Below, one piece after another: positions 43,563 through 62,489 of a DNA stretch of 64,000 bases. The position numbers were made by a program, and so were the translations under genes. The stretch spans positions 31,624,552 through 31,688,551 of the forward strand of contig NC_031498.1 in the NCBI RefSeq assembly GCF_000237925.1, written 5' to 3'. The notes under the pieces are model-generated. The model searched no databases, had not been told where the DNA came from, and worked only from the letters and a program-made list of their open reading frames with translations. The DNA comes from Schistosoma mansoni (lineage: Eukaryota > Platyhelminthes > Trematoda > Strigeidida > Schistosomatidae). Position 1 is the stretch's first letter; each line of letters starts with the position of its first letter.

Positions 43563-44957
43563 TTGACCCCTGAGGTTTTTAAGGATGGTGGTCCAGTACT
43601 AGCAGTGAGACTGACTGAGGTCTTAGGTAGAATCTGGGAACTGGACGTAATTCCATCTGACTGGTCCCAATCACTGATTGTGCCAGTCTATAAGAAAGGA
43701 CAAAAGTCCTCCTGTGACAATGACAGAGGAATCAGTTTAACTAATATAGTGTCTAAAATATTAGCTTCAATAATACTAGGTCGCCTAACCAAAGCTCGTG
43801 AAGAGCAGACTAGAGAAAATCAGGCTGGTTTTCGACCTGGACGTGGTTGTATAGACCAGATATTCACCCTACGTCAGGTACCAAAGAAGTACATTAACCT
43901 CATAAAGGCTCTCTACTCGAACACAACTGGTCGAGTTAGAGCCTATGGCGAACTGTCATCAGAACTGATTACCTCAAGTGGCGTTCGTCAGGGCTGTCCA
44001 CTCTCCCAATTCTTGTTTAACTTTGTCATTGACATACTTTTAGAGATAGCACTTTCATCAGCTAAACCTCCAGGAGTTGAACTTTTACCGAGAGGCTCAC
44101 TTGTTGACTTGGAATACGCCGACGACATAGTTTTACTCGGTGAAGACGCTGACAAAATGCAGAGTCTTCTGACCACTATAAGCAACTATGCAGGGATGTT
44201 CGGAATGCGATTCTCTCCCTCGAATTGCAAAATGTTACTTCAGGATTGGGTTGCATCGACACCTGAACTAATGATAGGGAGTGAAGTAGTTGAGCGTGTA
44301 GACCACTTCACTTATCTTGGGAGTCTCATCAGCCCTTGTGGTCTGGTATGTGACGAAATCTCAGCACGGATACAGAAGGCTCGTCTAGCTTTCGCCAACT
44401 TGCGTCATTTATGGCGTAGGCGAGATATCCGTCTAGCAACCAAAGGACGGGTTTACTGTGCAGCAGTTCGCTCCGTCCTACTCTATGGCAGTGAAACATG
44501 GCCAATAAGAGTAGAGGATATTCGTAGGCTACTAGTGTTCGATCATAGGTGTCTTCGAAGCATTGCTCGTATATCCTGGGACCACCGGGTAAGTAATGCA
44601 GTTGTTAGGAAACGAGTACTAGGTAGGGATGGCAAATCGATTGATGAAGTAGTGAAACTTCATCAGTTGAGATGGCTGGGACATGTGTTACGTATGCCCG
44701 ACCACCGACTGCCCCGACGTGCAATGTTTCATGGTGTAGGAGTAGGTTGGAAGAAAGCTAGGGGTGGCCAGACCAAAACGTGGCACAAATCAATGAAGTC
44801 ACTGACAAGTGGACTGGGCCATGTTGGTAGGTGTAGACTACCTGGTTGGGATTCGCGAGATGACAGCAACCGATGGTTAGAGACCTTGAATGACATGGCT
44901 CAAAATCGTTTGCAATGGCGAAGATGCATCCACTCTTTGTGTTCTACCAAATTCTAA
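43563..44957 (+). CDS. RTE LINE protein, reverse-transcriptase half, motif A deleted
   Basis: 464 codons: WSQSLIVPVYKKGQKSSCDN, RGISLTNIVSKILASIILGR, ENQAGFRPGRGCIDQIFTLR, then directly VPKKYINLIKALYSNTTGRV. The copy at 14.3 kb has a stretch with VVFLDIRAAFDSLDR between these two points, so the catalytic Asp of motif A is absent. Motif B SSGVRQGCPLSQFLFN and motif C LEYADDIVLL are kept. The C-terminus contains CRLPGWDSRDDSNRWLETLN and WRRCIHSLCSTKF. No activity is expected. Confidence 0.88.
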   Translation: MTPEVFKDGGPVLAVRLTEVLGRIWELDVIPSDWSQSLIVPVYKKGQKSSCDNDRGISLTNIVSKILASIILGRLTKAREEQTRENQAGFRPGRGCIDQIFTLRQVPKKYINLIKALYSNTTGRVRAYGELSSELITSSGVRQGCPLSQFLFNFVIDILLEIALSSAKPPGVELLPRGSLVDLEYADDIVLLGEDADKMQSLLTTISNYAGMFGMRFSPSNCKMLLQDWVASTPELMIGSEVVERVDHFTYLGSLISPCGLVCDEISARIQKARLAFANLRHLWRRRDIRLATKGRVYCAAVRSVLLYGSETWPIRVEDIRRLLVFDHRCLRSIARISWDHRVSNAVVRKRVLGRDGKSIDEVVKLHQLRWLGHVLRMPDHRLPRRAMFHGVGVGWKKARGGQTKTWHKSMKSLTSGLGHVGRCRLPGWDSRDDSNRWLETLNDMAQNRLQWRRCIHSLCSTKF

Positions 44958-45428
44958 TCTTCTGAATTCCTCATGTCTTTATCTTTTTCTCTTTCCCAAT
45001 TTATTTCACTGTACTATACTCCTTCAATAATTTCTTGAAACCCCTAATCTTTTGGATTTCTGATTATACTCCTACTACTTCTACCACTATGGGATTTGAA
45101 TCGACAACTGCATCTCTGTGCTAATGTGGTATGGCAACTCGAACTGATGTACGTACGTACGAAGTTCTACGTTGTGACTGACTGACTGACTGACAATGGC
45201 GCAGGTGTATACACTCTTTATCTTCCCTTAAACCTTGAGATTTGAATTTCTTCATATCTGTCTTCTCTCCTATACTATATCCTCATATACAACCTTATAT
45301 ATCTTTCCACCACTAAATTAACTACTTCTATGAATCCGGTGTACATCTTGTTGTGCTAACGAGGTATGGCAACTTGGAGCGATGTATAAATGTGCCTGGT
45401 CCTACGCTGTAGCTAACTGACCAATTGT

Positions 45429-47864
45429 GTTAAGGGCCTTGTCCGTAATTTAGCTCCATAAATCGTGCATGTGACAGGGAAGTTAGGTTGTTCTCAACTG
45501 AGTCCAACTTCTAAGCGTGTCAATAATCGTTTGATGGAATGTAGAGGATGAGCTGCAAACACGACACCGATACCCTCTAGGCGTTATTTTCCGACAAAAG
45601 ATGTGATGTCTTAGTTCTGACATCCTTCAAATAAATCTAGTTGTCGTTGAAGTGTTTGGCAAATATTTTGACATACATCTAGCTATAGATTTCTTAGAAA
45701 AGGTTCAAAGATGGAAATGTATTCTATCTTAAGCCTCACTGTACAAGTTTGAGAGGTGGCTACCATTTCAAGTAGTTTGATCTAAGTGAATCAGAGAGAA
45801 ATCATCTAGTTATGTCATATCATATACAATGCAATACTCTCACAGATATTCGTACCCAGAAATCACTCAGATAAGTTCCCTCTAAGAGCTGAGTTGACAG
45901 GAATGGTGCGAGGTTGTCATGTTACCCATTTACTGAGGACAGGTTCGTGCGTTTAATTTCGAGGTATATTCCAAGTGACGTCTAGAAGTGTTTTAGACCT
46001 GACCAAGCCGAAGTAGTTGTATCAGGACTCGAAGTTGTGATCTAGTGGTTAAAAAAGCAGAAAGGTCTACTAACGGTAGTATAGTAGGTTCCCTGAGAAA
46101 GCGGCGATTGTCTAACCGGTAACTTTGAAAGAATAAGTATGAGGAAGCGTAACTTTCACCAGGGATTCGCAATGCAGTAGAGCTTTTTGACAAACAAGGA
46201 AGGACAGGACGAGCAGTTTTCATATCTATATTTCCACCGAATGGTATTTCTGGTGCTTGAGTCGTGAGGACTAAAAGTTACTATTAGTGGTTGGCTTCAA
46301 AAACTGAACAGGAAAACAGAATCGTAAATCATACCTCTGATGTCTCTGTCCAGATTTCTTAATCTTTATTTCATCAACACTTTAATCTATGATATTTTGC
46401 TTCTATGTGATACGCTCGCCTTTGACACGGTGAAAATTTGTAGCTTAGAAAGATGTCTTTGGTGGATCTGTGCCTTGGGCGATTCAGTCGTGGGTCTTTC
46501 ATAGTCTTCATAGAAATCGTAAAATCTGTACAGACGTGAGTTATTCTAATGTAGAGGGTGAGAAGCCTTCTTATGTGACGATCCCCCAAAAATACCACTG
46601 TGTATCCTTGTCCCTTCTATTTGTAAAGGATACTTATAATTGGTATGGACCGTAAGTTGTTCGAATCCATGACATAATTTTGAACACTGATATTTTCCAA
46701 TAAACCTCGCGGCCACGTGACTGTCAGTGATTTTCGATCTTCGCTTGGCAATAATGGCTGTTCACAAATAGTATCTACTGTTGAGGCGTAATAGTTGTCT
46801 GGTACACGTGATTCACAAGCCTGTGATAGAGTACACAATAAAGGGTTGTTTTGGAGAAAAGTACAAGCCCGCTATACTGGTAGTTACTTGTAACAGATAT
46901 TACCTCGCTCTAAATACTTCTAAGAAGTATCTTGACAACGCAACAATTTGGTTAGCAATATACGGTACTTTGGGGCATATTCCACAACTGATGACGCCGG
47001 CAATTCTTCAATGGAATTTCGCACAATCTAAGAGGTAATCAAAGATACCACGTTACAAGATGCTATCACATTCTCGAGACACCACGACCCGTTACGACTC
47101 AATAGGCCAGCGTTCGTTAATCCAACACACCATGTTCTCACGACCGACAGTTTAGCGAGGAAAACCTATCATCTAAGGTTTGCTCGGTGAGTCTACCATT
47201 GCAACGACACAAATGCAGTGACAGAATTATAATTATACGGTAGGCTACCCGCCAAACCCTCGACCTATGTGAATGTCAATAGTCAAATGCATATACGGTG
47301 CGATCGGTACTTATTAATCTGGATCGATTGTGGCACGTGAGTAACCGGGTGTATTAGCGAAATCAACAACGCTATACACAGAAATTCAACAGCATCTACA
47401 TTTTTCAACTGCTACTTCATGCAGCACTATATAACTGATGGTGCAGTTCGTACTATAACTCAAAATCAATCACCATTAATGACTAGTTTTACATTGACTG
47501 TAAAAACGCCCTACCTTCACATTTTGAAAAAAAGAACTAAAGAAGGAGTGAAATATTTAATGATCACAAATTAAAGTGCAAAACAGTAGATAATGATCAA
47601 AATGTACATGTTGGACTGATATTAGGACATAAATACTGCACAGAGAAAAAAACAAACATTTATTATTATGTGAGTGATGACCAATAACTACTGGTTTTAA
47701 AAAAATGCTAAAATATACAATCAAAATATGTTGACCTTTTTTTAAAGCCTTTTAGTATACAATCCGAATCTATGTCTTTAACCACTCGATCATTTCACAT
47801 GTAACAGACTGGAACATACAACGAAAACGAATTTGAATACATAAGAAAGACTTGTGATATTTCC
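45429..47864. other. Intergenic, nothing recognised
   Basis: 2.4 kb between the RTE complex and the SEC61A terminus. Scattered frames (for example 46781-47038, 45993-46223) have no motif or splice pattern that I can support. The SEC61A 3' UTR lies at the right end. Confidence 0.35.
47659..47664 (-). promoter_or_regulatory. Candidate poly(A) signal of SEC61A
   Basis: AATAAA on the minus strand about 200 nt past the SEC61A stop codon. A plausible position, but the base composition makes chance occurrence likely. Confidence 0.35.
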
Positions 47865-55309
<7,445 letters not shown>

Positions 55310-56229
55310 ATGACAAACCAGTCATCGTCAACACCAAAATCACAATGCGTGGCGGTTAGTATGCATGAAATGAAATGAACAAACAACTTTCATCATCCAA
55401 TGTCTTTGTCACTAACCGATCTGAACCAGCTAATTTATTTGTGATCAGACCTAGAAATGGACATGTAGTCTTTATATTTTTGGCGATGTTTGTAGGAATG
55501 AGTTCAGCTAATAAATGGGATTACCAGTGGATACAATCTATTTGATGGAGTCTGAGTACCCTAACCCCAAAATGAGACACTTACATGGCCTGGTAAATGT
55601 CTGGGCATTTGTTGCAGCATTTTTTCAGACCAAATCCTCAGGAAATTGCTAAGAATTGAGGCGATACTCGACGGTACTATTTGTCTCCATCTACCAGTGA
55701 CTGTAAAGGGATTCTAGGATCGGATGAATGAAAACCCCTGATACCTATTAGGGTCTTAATAAGTAATTACTTACATCTTTCTGAAACTCGATCTTTCTTC
55801 ACAAAGGAAAGTCAACAAGAGAGAAGCCCAGACTAAACTGGATGAGATTCAAAAACGTTTGATATTAACTTGTATACAATTCATGATGTAGCACAGAATG
55901 AAAATTCCACGTTGGACAGAAATCATTGGAATTCATCAACACATTTAACTCCCACAAAAACATCAGCACACGCTGAATGTGACTGTACTATCCGTCAGAC
56001 TCGTATGGAGAAATGTGGTCAAACTCATCTCCACGGCAACCAGCCTAAGGGTGGTGAGTATCCTCAATGAAGCAACTATGGTGTTTGCATGAGCCAATCA
56101 TTCCTTTGTGTTGAGGACTGCTTGACTTTGAATTCCACTTACAATACATCGGTTTGTGCTCATCTAGTTCTATCTGGCTTAAATTGAGCTACGGAACAAC
56201 TAGGTTTCCTGTCGAAGCTAATTCTATTC
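55310..56229. other. Upstream flank of SEC61A
   Basis: Would include the SEC61A promoter. The frame at 55870-56070 may be decayed Penelope-like sequence but shows no clear motif. Confidence 0.3.
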
Positions 56230-56750
56230 ATATTCTTCTCTGTGAACCGGTCTAGAGTTTAAGGGTGATCGAACATCCGACGTGATCAAAAATCACTTAA
56301 TAACAACGATTAAAAGAACATTTAATGCTGCTAAACTGCGAATAACCTTTACTGGTGAGAAATTATTTTCTGTATCCTCAAAAGATAAGCTTCCGCGTCT
56401 GGTCGACTCTATGTGTATCTACCAGTTCCCCTGCTCTTGTAGAGCAAGGTACATCGGTCGTAGTCAGCGCTCGCTTTCAACTCAGATACGGGAACATATC
56501 CCAATTTGGTTCTACAAGGGTGAAAGGAAAGCAGTTTGGAGTTCTATGCTTGAACACCTAATCGACTGTAATCATTCTACGGATCCACAGTCTGATTTTA
56601 AGGTTGTTTATATGATTCATTCAAATCTACCTAGATTTCTTCGTATCCAACTCCTAAAAGTAGCCGAAGCTCTTACCATCCATGAGCTCAAACCAGAACG
56701 ATGCGTACAAAAGAAATATGTCTTATCATTATCGTTGCCATGGCCTTAAT
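56230..56750 (+). mobile_element. Penelope-like element fragment with GIY-YIG endonuclease
   Basis: The frame 56282-56749 (155 codons) reads TIKRTFNAAKLRITFTGEKL, KDKLPRLVDSMCIYQFPCSC, ARYIGRSQRSLSTQIREH, MLEHLIDCNHSTDPQSDFKV, VAEALTIHELKPERC. This is the pre-endonuclease linker and GIY-YIG nuclease of a Penelope-like retroelement: the CxC just before YIGRS, the catalytic Arg in QIREH, and the EH/AEALTIHELKP end. The reverse transcriptase upstream is not recognisable. The GIY half is altered (ARY). Confidence 0.85.
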
Positions 56751-58662
56751 ATTATTATTATTATCATCATTCTATTATTATTACTCCATTTCCCCTTCAC
56801 TTATATCTTATATTCTCATTATTTTATTCATCAATACTCATCATATCACCTTATTTATTTGTACACCTCTATGACATTTAATGACCTTTAATTATTGTAA
56901 GCAAAACATTTTATTCATTTCAATCATCTTATTATATTCACTAAATCTATTGTTATTACTCGTATTACGTAATCTAGCATTATAATCTTTCCATTACGTC
57001 ATCTTGGTTATGAGTGTTCACATTTCCTCACGGAATTAGTACTTTAACAAGAAATATATATATATACGATTGTACAGCATGATAATAAATTCGTAGAAAA
57101 AAGATCTTTTCACTGAACTTCGTCTTTTAATTTTAGTGTTTCAATGGGAATTATATGCCAACAGAGGAGAATCGCTAACTCATTGAATGTTTTACTTTCA
57201 ATCGATGACGACTAACACCCAGTCAGTATTTGGAGATGCTCCATTGATGTCATATACTTTACTAAATTATTATCTTACCTCGTAGTTTATAACTTCTCCA
57301 ACAAATAACCGCTCATGAGTTGTTGAATGTGTCCGCTTTTAGAGGATCAGAGGTTGTAAGAGAACAAAAGGTAGAAAAACAAAACAAGAATATGTGAGGG
57401 AGTGCCACGAGCAGACCACTGAAAACTATAGGTGATGTACGATTTTCCTATGATCTGTACAGCTATCAACAACATGATTGGGGTCTTACACTTTAACTAT
57501 TTGATTGACTTGATGTTAATATGAATGTTATAGTAAAAGTATATTCCGTAAAGTCACCTAAGAAACAAATTAGTTTGCACCTTACAAGGGTGAATGTTCT
57601 ATTTGTCATGAGTATTGCTAATAATCAACTGGTGTGAGGAGGTACTGCAGCTAGGTCTACGACAGGTTGACGTAGGCTATTGGTCAATTTCATTACCTAG
57701 CACCTGGGAGAACAATGGACTGAATGAGTGAGGGGGAAATGTTTTTGTTTACAAAACACATTTATACGATGTTCTCTGACCGTAAGTTACTCAAAACGAG
57801 AAAAAAATAGAGAAATATGATGACGATACAGAATAAGGAGGTGAATGACACTGGCCACTAGTTAATCAATCAACATCCCTCTGCTGGAAGTCAAGAATCA
57901 AAACGTAAGTGATTTTATTCTGGCTTAGGTCTAGTACAAGTGGCTTGGTTCAAGTGATACTGGGAAGTGGATATCTTATCTGAAGTCGCACAACGCATAA
58001 GACTCCAAAAACAATTAGAATAGAATAAACTACTGAATGTTAACGGTCAATCACGTGGAATATTGAAAGAAGTCTAATGAAGATAAAGGGAACGGCATAC
58101 AACTTTAATGAAGAGGCTGATTTTACCAAACACCCAACCAGGTATGTCAGTTTGTTCTACACTTAAATATATCCCCATCAAGAAGAGAAGTCGGAAAACA
58201 AGTTATATTGTCTGTGAGTACCGCTAGTGAACAATATGTATGAGAGCTAGTGAAGCTGGAAACATCAATACAATCCGTTCACTACTTAGCTGAGTAAGCG
58301 GGAAATAGTGTATAGACAAAGTAAAGTGACAAACATGTTCTAACTCATAATTCAGTGCTTTCATTTTAGTTGTGGCTTATACCAATAGACTTCCAGATTA
58401 ATGCAACCGTTAGTTTGTAGAATGACGAATAACGACCCATGCAAGGTTGAGCCATGCCATACTGATCAATTGACTTTGCCTTCCTCATTTCTGATTTTCT
58501 TCAGTGATTATATATTCAGCTTTGAAGATCATGTGGTTGCGAACCAATACCACTAAAGTTGTTTATCAGCCTGCTCCTGTAAGCGACTTTCATTGGAATG
58601 CTTAATTGACTCGTTGTCAGCTTCCTAAACTATTTTATGACTGATGCCTTAGGCTTTTTCAG
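56751..58662. other. Intergenic, nothing recognised
   Basis: Starts with a (TTA)n-rich stretch that may be Penelope 3' UTR. No gene supported up to the acceptor of the 58.75-kb exon. Confidence 0.35.
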
Positions 58663-58752
58663 GAGTGAATTTTTCTGAAGGCATTTTAACAATTTATTCT
58701 CAACTGACGACAATCAAAGTTCAATCAGCAGTCGTAGGGCAGAAGTGTTAAC

Positions 58753-59013
58753 ATGGAACCTGTAATTGAGAGGGTAGATGTTTTACGGGTACTGCAAATT
58801 CACAATCCTAACAATTCTAAGGGCTCAAACTATCTCTATCAGAAAATTAAAGTAACCTTAGATGATGCAATTTTCAGACAACTGGTCACACTATTGGACA
58901 TCGATGAACCAACTGAGGAGTCCAAGATACTAAAAGGACGCCATTACCCATTCAGGTTTTGGGACCAAATAAACAAACATCCCACAGTTATCACCACATA
59001 TGTCTCAAAGTAA
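58753..59013 (+). CDS. Hypothetical 86-residue protein
   Basis: Not recognised. The frame runs from ATG to TAA with balanced, non-repetitive composition: it begins MEPVIERVDVLRVLQIHN and continues SNYLYQKIKVTLDDAIFRQL, LLDIDEPTEESKILKGRHY and PFRFWDQINKHPTVITTYVS. The mixture of charged and aromatic residues looks more like coding than the AT-rich chance frames nearby. Upstream, CTTAGGCTTTTTCAG ending at 58662 is a good splice acceptor, so the exon may start at 58663 with a 90-nt leader. The end could also be a donor (AAA then GTAAAA at 59009), in which case this is only the first coding exon and the rest lies beyond the RTE fragment at 59.5 kb. It is divergent from SEC61A, about 3.4 kb away. 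No signal peptide or membrane segment is seen. Confidence 0.4.
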   Translation: MEPVIERVDVLRVLQIHNPNNSKGSNYLYQKIKVTLDDAIFRQLVTLLDIDEPTEESKILKGRHYPFRFWDQINKHPTVITTYVSK

Positions 59014-59495
59014 AAGCTGATTAGCCGTATCTATTCAACCATCCATTAAAAAGACAAGGCTGGGTTACAGCTGAAGACTAAACTATATCGGTAGTTGTAA
59101 AGACTGTAGATTCGAAGTCTCGAAATCAGGACTCAGAGTGAGAGTGAAAGGTTCATGACCGTGTGATACTGCTGTTGACCCATCTTGACACCATAAATGT
59201 CCAAAGAGTTGGAATGTTCATATTATTGGTCTTGTTCAGCCGTGTGAGCATCATAACTTTTAGGCCAGTATCTTCGCATTTGTGGCTCTTGTCATAACTA
59301 TTGTTGTACCACGTGTTTACAGTTTGTGACTGAAGTTCAAAGTCATTGAGAATATCCGACGAATATACAATCGGTACTTACGCTTACTACTGTTTTTTAG
59401 ACAACTGTAACTGATATTACTGCCAGACGACCTTCATTGTACTCATGATCAATACTCGTAATTACTGAATGAAATAGATTCTTGTGCCGTCGTTG
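59014..59495. other. Intergenic or intronic, nothing recognised
   Basis: Between the orphan frame and the RTE fragment; no feature supported. Confidence 0.35.
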
Positions 59496-60467
59496 ACAAT
59501 TGAAGGTAGTTGATTGCACTGTACTTCATTCACGAATGCGAGCAGAGAAAATCAAGGCACAAGCTGAGTACACTGAAGCAAACAAGCAAGTGAAGAGGAG
59601 CGTTCAAGCTGACAAGCTCAAATATGTGGAAGACCTAGAAACGACAGTGGAAATAGCTGCAAGAGAAGGAAATATGGAACAACTGTATGACCCAACGTGG
59701 AGACTAGCAGGGAGATATAGTAAACCAGAGAGACCAGTCAAGGACAAAGAAGGAAAGACAATCACTGATATTCAAGAACAGAGGAAAAGATGGGCAGAAT
59801 ACTTCGAGGAACTGTTGAATAAACCAGCTCCATTGAATCCATCGGACATCGAAGCACCACACGCTGACCTTCTTATAAATGTTACTCCATCAACGATCGA
59901 AGAAGTCAAGATGGCCTTCAGACAAATGAAGATTGGGAAGGCAGCACGACCTGACAATATACCAGGCGAAGCACTGAAGTCAGACATTGAAGTAACTGCA
60001 AACATGCTTCACCTTCTATTCAAGAAGATCTTGGAGGAGAAACAAGTGCCACCGAGAGACTGGAAAGAAGGATATCTCATCAAGATACCAAAGAAGGGAG
60101 ATTTGAGCAAATGTGAGAATTACAGAGACATCAGTTTGTCGTCAGTATCAGGAAAAGTTTTCAACAGAGTGTTGCTGAATTGGATAAAGGATTCAGTAGA
60201 CGTCCAGCTTTGAAGTCAACAGGCCGGATTCCATAAGGATCGGTCGTGTACAGACCAAAACGCCACACTAAGGATCACCGTTGACCAGTAGTTTCAATGC
60301 AACTCATCACTGTACAGCGACTTCCTGGACTACGAGAAGGCGTTTGATAGTGTGGATAGGAGAACATTATGGAACCTTCTTCTACACTATGAAGTGACTA
60401 GCTGAGGAAATTGTAAACATCATCTCGAATTCCTACGAGGGACTACACTGCAAGTTCTGGTGCTGGT
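59496..60467 (+). mobile_element. SR3/Perere-3-type RTE LINE, middle fragment
   Basis: The frame 59500-60213 holds the linker and start of the RT: DLETTVEIAAREGNMEQLYD, KEGKTITDIQEQRKRWAEYF, EELLNKPAPLNPSDIEAPHA, GYLIKIPKKGDLSKCENYRD, VFNRVLLNWIKDSVDVQL. A stop follows, after which QAGFHKDRSC-like and DYEKAFDSVDRRTL can be read with further shifts to about 60467. Neither end of the element is present. It overlaps, and so can be aligned with, the copy at 51.5 kb. Confidence 0.88.
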
Positions 60468-61134
60468 GACATCTTATCGATTTTTTACAAAATGCCTAGA
60501 CCGGACAAAATATCGCTGTTACTCAAAATATTAACATTGTCCTTAGAGGCAGATACACATTCAGAAACCAGGAAGGTGACGTATGCCGTCCACAAATACA
60601 AATCAGCACCAAAAAACCTGGTCAAAAACAGAAGACCTATAAATATCATCGCAGCTATATCACAAATAATTGAAAAAGTGATACAAGATCAATTATCCGA
60701 TCACGTTTCAGTAGGCTGTGCTGCTCATCTCCTACGACAACCAGTCGACCAACCAATATCAAATATATTCTCTCATCTCTTCGTTTCCGACTTTTGTTTA
60801 ACTGATATAAAGGATTTCTGTATAAGAAGAGGTTTCGGATGAGAGAGTTATTAAGCATGATATACCCTTGGCATTCCCAGGTTTTTAATTAAAATTGATT
60901 CAATGAAAATGAAAAGGATGGTATTGATGAGCGTTGAGTGATCAAAATTGTAAAAATTAACTCGACCTGGGAAAATACTATTGTCCTTTTATTGATGTTG
61001 CATATTCTTTTCTTGTTTATCACTTGCAGAAGACTGATAACTTACCGGGTACATCTTAACAATTACTATTCATGCTGTTAAAGTTTTTGAAGACTGCTTT
61101 ATCTTACGTACTGACACAACACAGTACTTTGGAC
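60468..61134. other. Unassigned sequence with a 117-codon frame
   Basis: The frame 60492-60842 (SEADTHSETRKVTYAVHKY-like composition) is open but shows no recognisable motif. It starts within RTE-flanking sequence and may be chance or element-derived. Confidence 0.25.
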
Positions 61135-61489
61135 TAGAGTTGGCTTCGAGTCGCGATTGACTGTGATCACTGCTACAGGAAGATTACGTGTCAGGAAATA
61201 GGTTAGATCCCTTCGTAGGCCAAAAACCAGAAGGCAATTGACGGTTGTAATAAGATATATTTGTTGGTGATCTCGTGGTATCTAAAGAATACTGAGATAG
61301 TACCAAAGTTTACAAGCGGAACTACTGAGCGTACGCAAGCTCGTGCAAGGTCACAGACAACGGAAGAATGTGTGTGTTTTGTAAACCTAAACAAACAGGT
61401 ACAGTAAAACAATCACTGGTACAATTGGTTATAATAATAATCGTTTCCATTATACCAATCACGTTCTCGTCATAAAAGTAGGTCACTAC
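61135..61489. repeat. LTR-like repeat, copy 1 (fossil)
   Basis: About 355 bp, direct-repeat partner of 61901-62261. Shared blocks include CTTCGAGTCGCG, TTGGTGATCTCGTGGTA, AAAACAATCACTGGTACAAT and AGGTCACTAC. Size and TG-CA-like ends suggest a solo LTR or the remains of an LTR pair, but no retroviral or LTR-element genes lie between or beside them. Old and diverged. Family not assigned. Confidence 0.45.
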
Positions 61490-61900
61490 GGGACTGTGAG
61501 CTCTATCGAGAAATAATAATAGTGGTAGTAACAATAACTGTTTATTTTCCTATTTGTTCACCGATAACAATAGGTTACATGTGGTTGATAAATAACCTAG
61601 AACACTCAGCTGTCGATCACAAAAAAACATATAACCCCGAACTATCATCACTTCCATCTTGTCTGTTTTCAGATAGTATAACAATTTTCACACCACAAAA
61701 CTTTATTAGGTTATTACGACTATGTAATTCCTAACTTTTCACTTCAATTATAAATATTACAGTCCTATATTCTTCTGTTTAATTGTCTTTGATCAGTAAT
61801 CTATCTTTACGCTCTCCAAATAGTTTTTCATCTTCAGAACGGAATCTTTTACCTCATCCCATTGGTTCAGTTCATAGAAGTCCAATATACTACATAGATG

Positions 61901-62261
61901 TGTAGATGGCGTCGAGTCGCGTTCGACTATAATCACCACTACAATGAGATTACGCGCCCAAAAACGACTTGGTCCTTTTGATAACTCGCAAACCAGAAGA
62001 CTGTAACTGGTCCAGATAAAGTATATTTATTGGTGATCTCGTGGTACCGAAAGAATACCGAGACGTGCCAACGAGTACAGGCAATAGGAGCAGAGCGTAA
62101 GAAAGTTCGAACCAAACAAGGCGGATAGCGGAACGAGAAGTCACTTTGATACAGTTAAACAACAACGAGTACGATAAAACAATCACTGGTACAATTGGTT
62201 ATAATAATAATTGTTTCCATTATTCCAATCGTGTTCACTTCGGGAAAAGCAGGTCACTACA
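61901..62261. repeat. LTR-like repeat, copy 2 (fossil)
   Basis: About 361 bp from TGTAGATGGCGTCGAGTCGC to GGTCACTACA, in direct orientation to copy 1 with about 410 bp between them. Same interpretation and limits as copy 1. Confidence 0.45.
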
Positions 62262-62489
62262 GGATAAATAAAATGCTAAGACATTAGATTAAAAGAAATG
62301 GAAACAATAGTTCATTCAAGGATTTTCTATTGATTTTAGTATTTTTACAATTGAATTTACCAGTCAATCTGCGCTAGACTAGCTTCAAGATTGATTTCCT
62401 GGAGTTCTAGTGAGAAGCTGTGACTAGTGCAGTCCAATCCGTGTTGGGTGGAGACAGTTATCTATCTCAGACGGTGGTGAAGGATTGCA

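Larger units (their letters stand above)
41845..45192 (+). mobile_element. Near-complete SR2-type RTE LINE with target-site duplication
   Basis: 3348 bp flanked by ACAATGG (41838-41844 and 45193-45199). It starts AGAAATACCCTTCCACGGTG and ends in (GACT)n. The protein has an endonuclease (LHIGTFNVRTL, VVIVAGDFNAQVG, LDHIAISHRW, SDHALVRARI) and an RT with YADD. One frameshift near 43,455-43,480 separates the two halves. An in-frame deletion of about 39 codons after FTLRQ (about 43,878) removes RT motif A. It therefore cannot encode an active enzyme, although it appears fairly young. Confidence 0.92.
40985..45428 (+). mobile_element. Old SR2-type RTE LINE copy, split by two later insertions
   Basis: Three pieces of one 5'-truncated copy: 40985-41379 (VDNFTYLGCLVSPNGLVSDE, GRVYCPAVRSVLIYGCETWP, ICWDHRVSNSEVRLRVLGND), 41601-41844 (LRWLSHVLRMPEHRLP-like, SLSHVGRCRL, CDMTQNRSQW) and 45193-45428 (3' UTR ending GGTCCTACGCTGTAGC). 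The first gap is the 221-bp insert at 41380-41600. The second is the 3348-bp RTE at 41845-45192. Confidence 0.85.

Noticed and set aside
46781-47038. 85-codon frame downstream of SEC61A as a gene
   Set aside because: No recognisable domain and no supporting splice pattern; overlapping frames on both strands are of equal quality.
60492-60842. 117-codon frame as a host gene
   Set aside because: No motif, and it starts within decayed RTE-flanking sequence. Kept only as an unassigned stretch.
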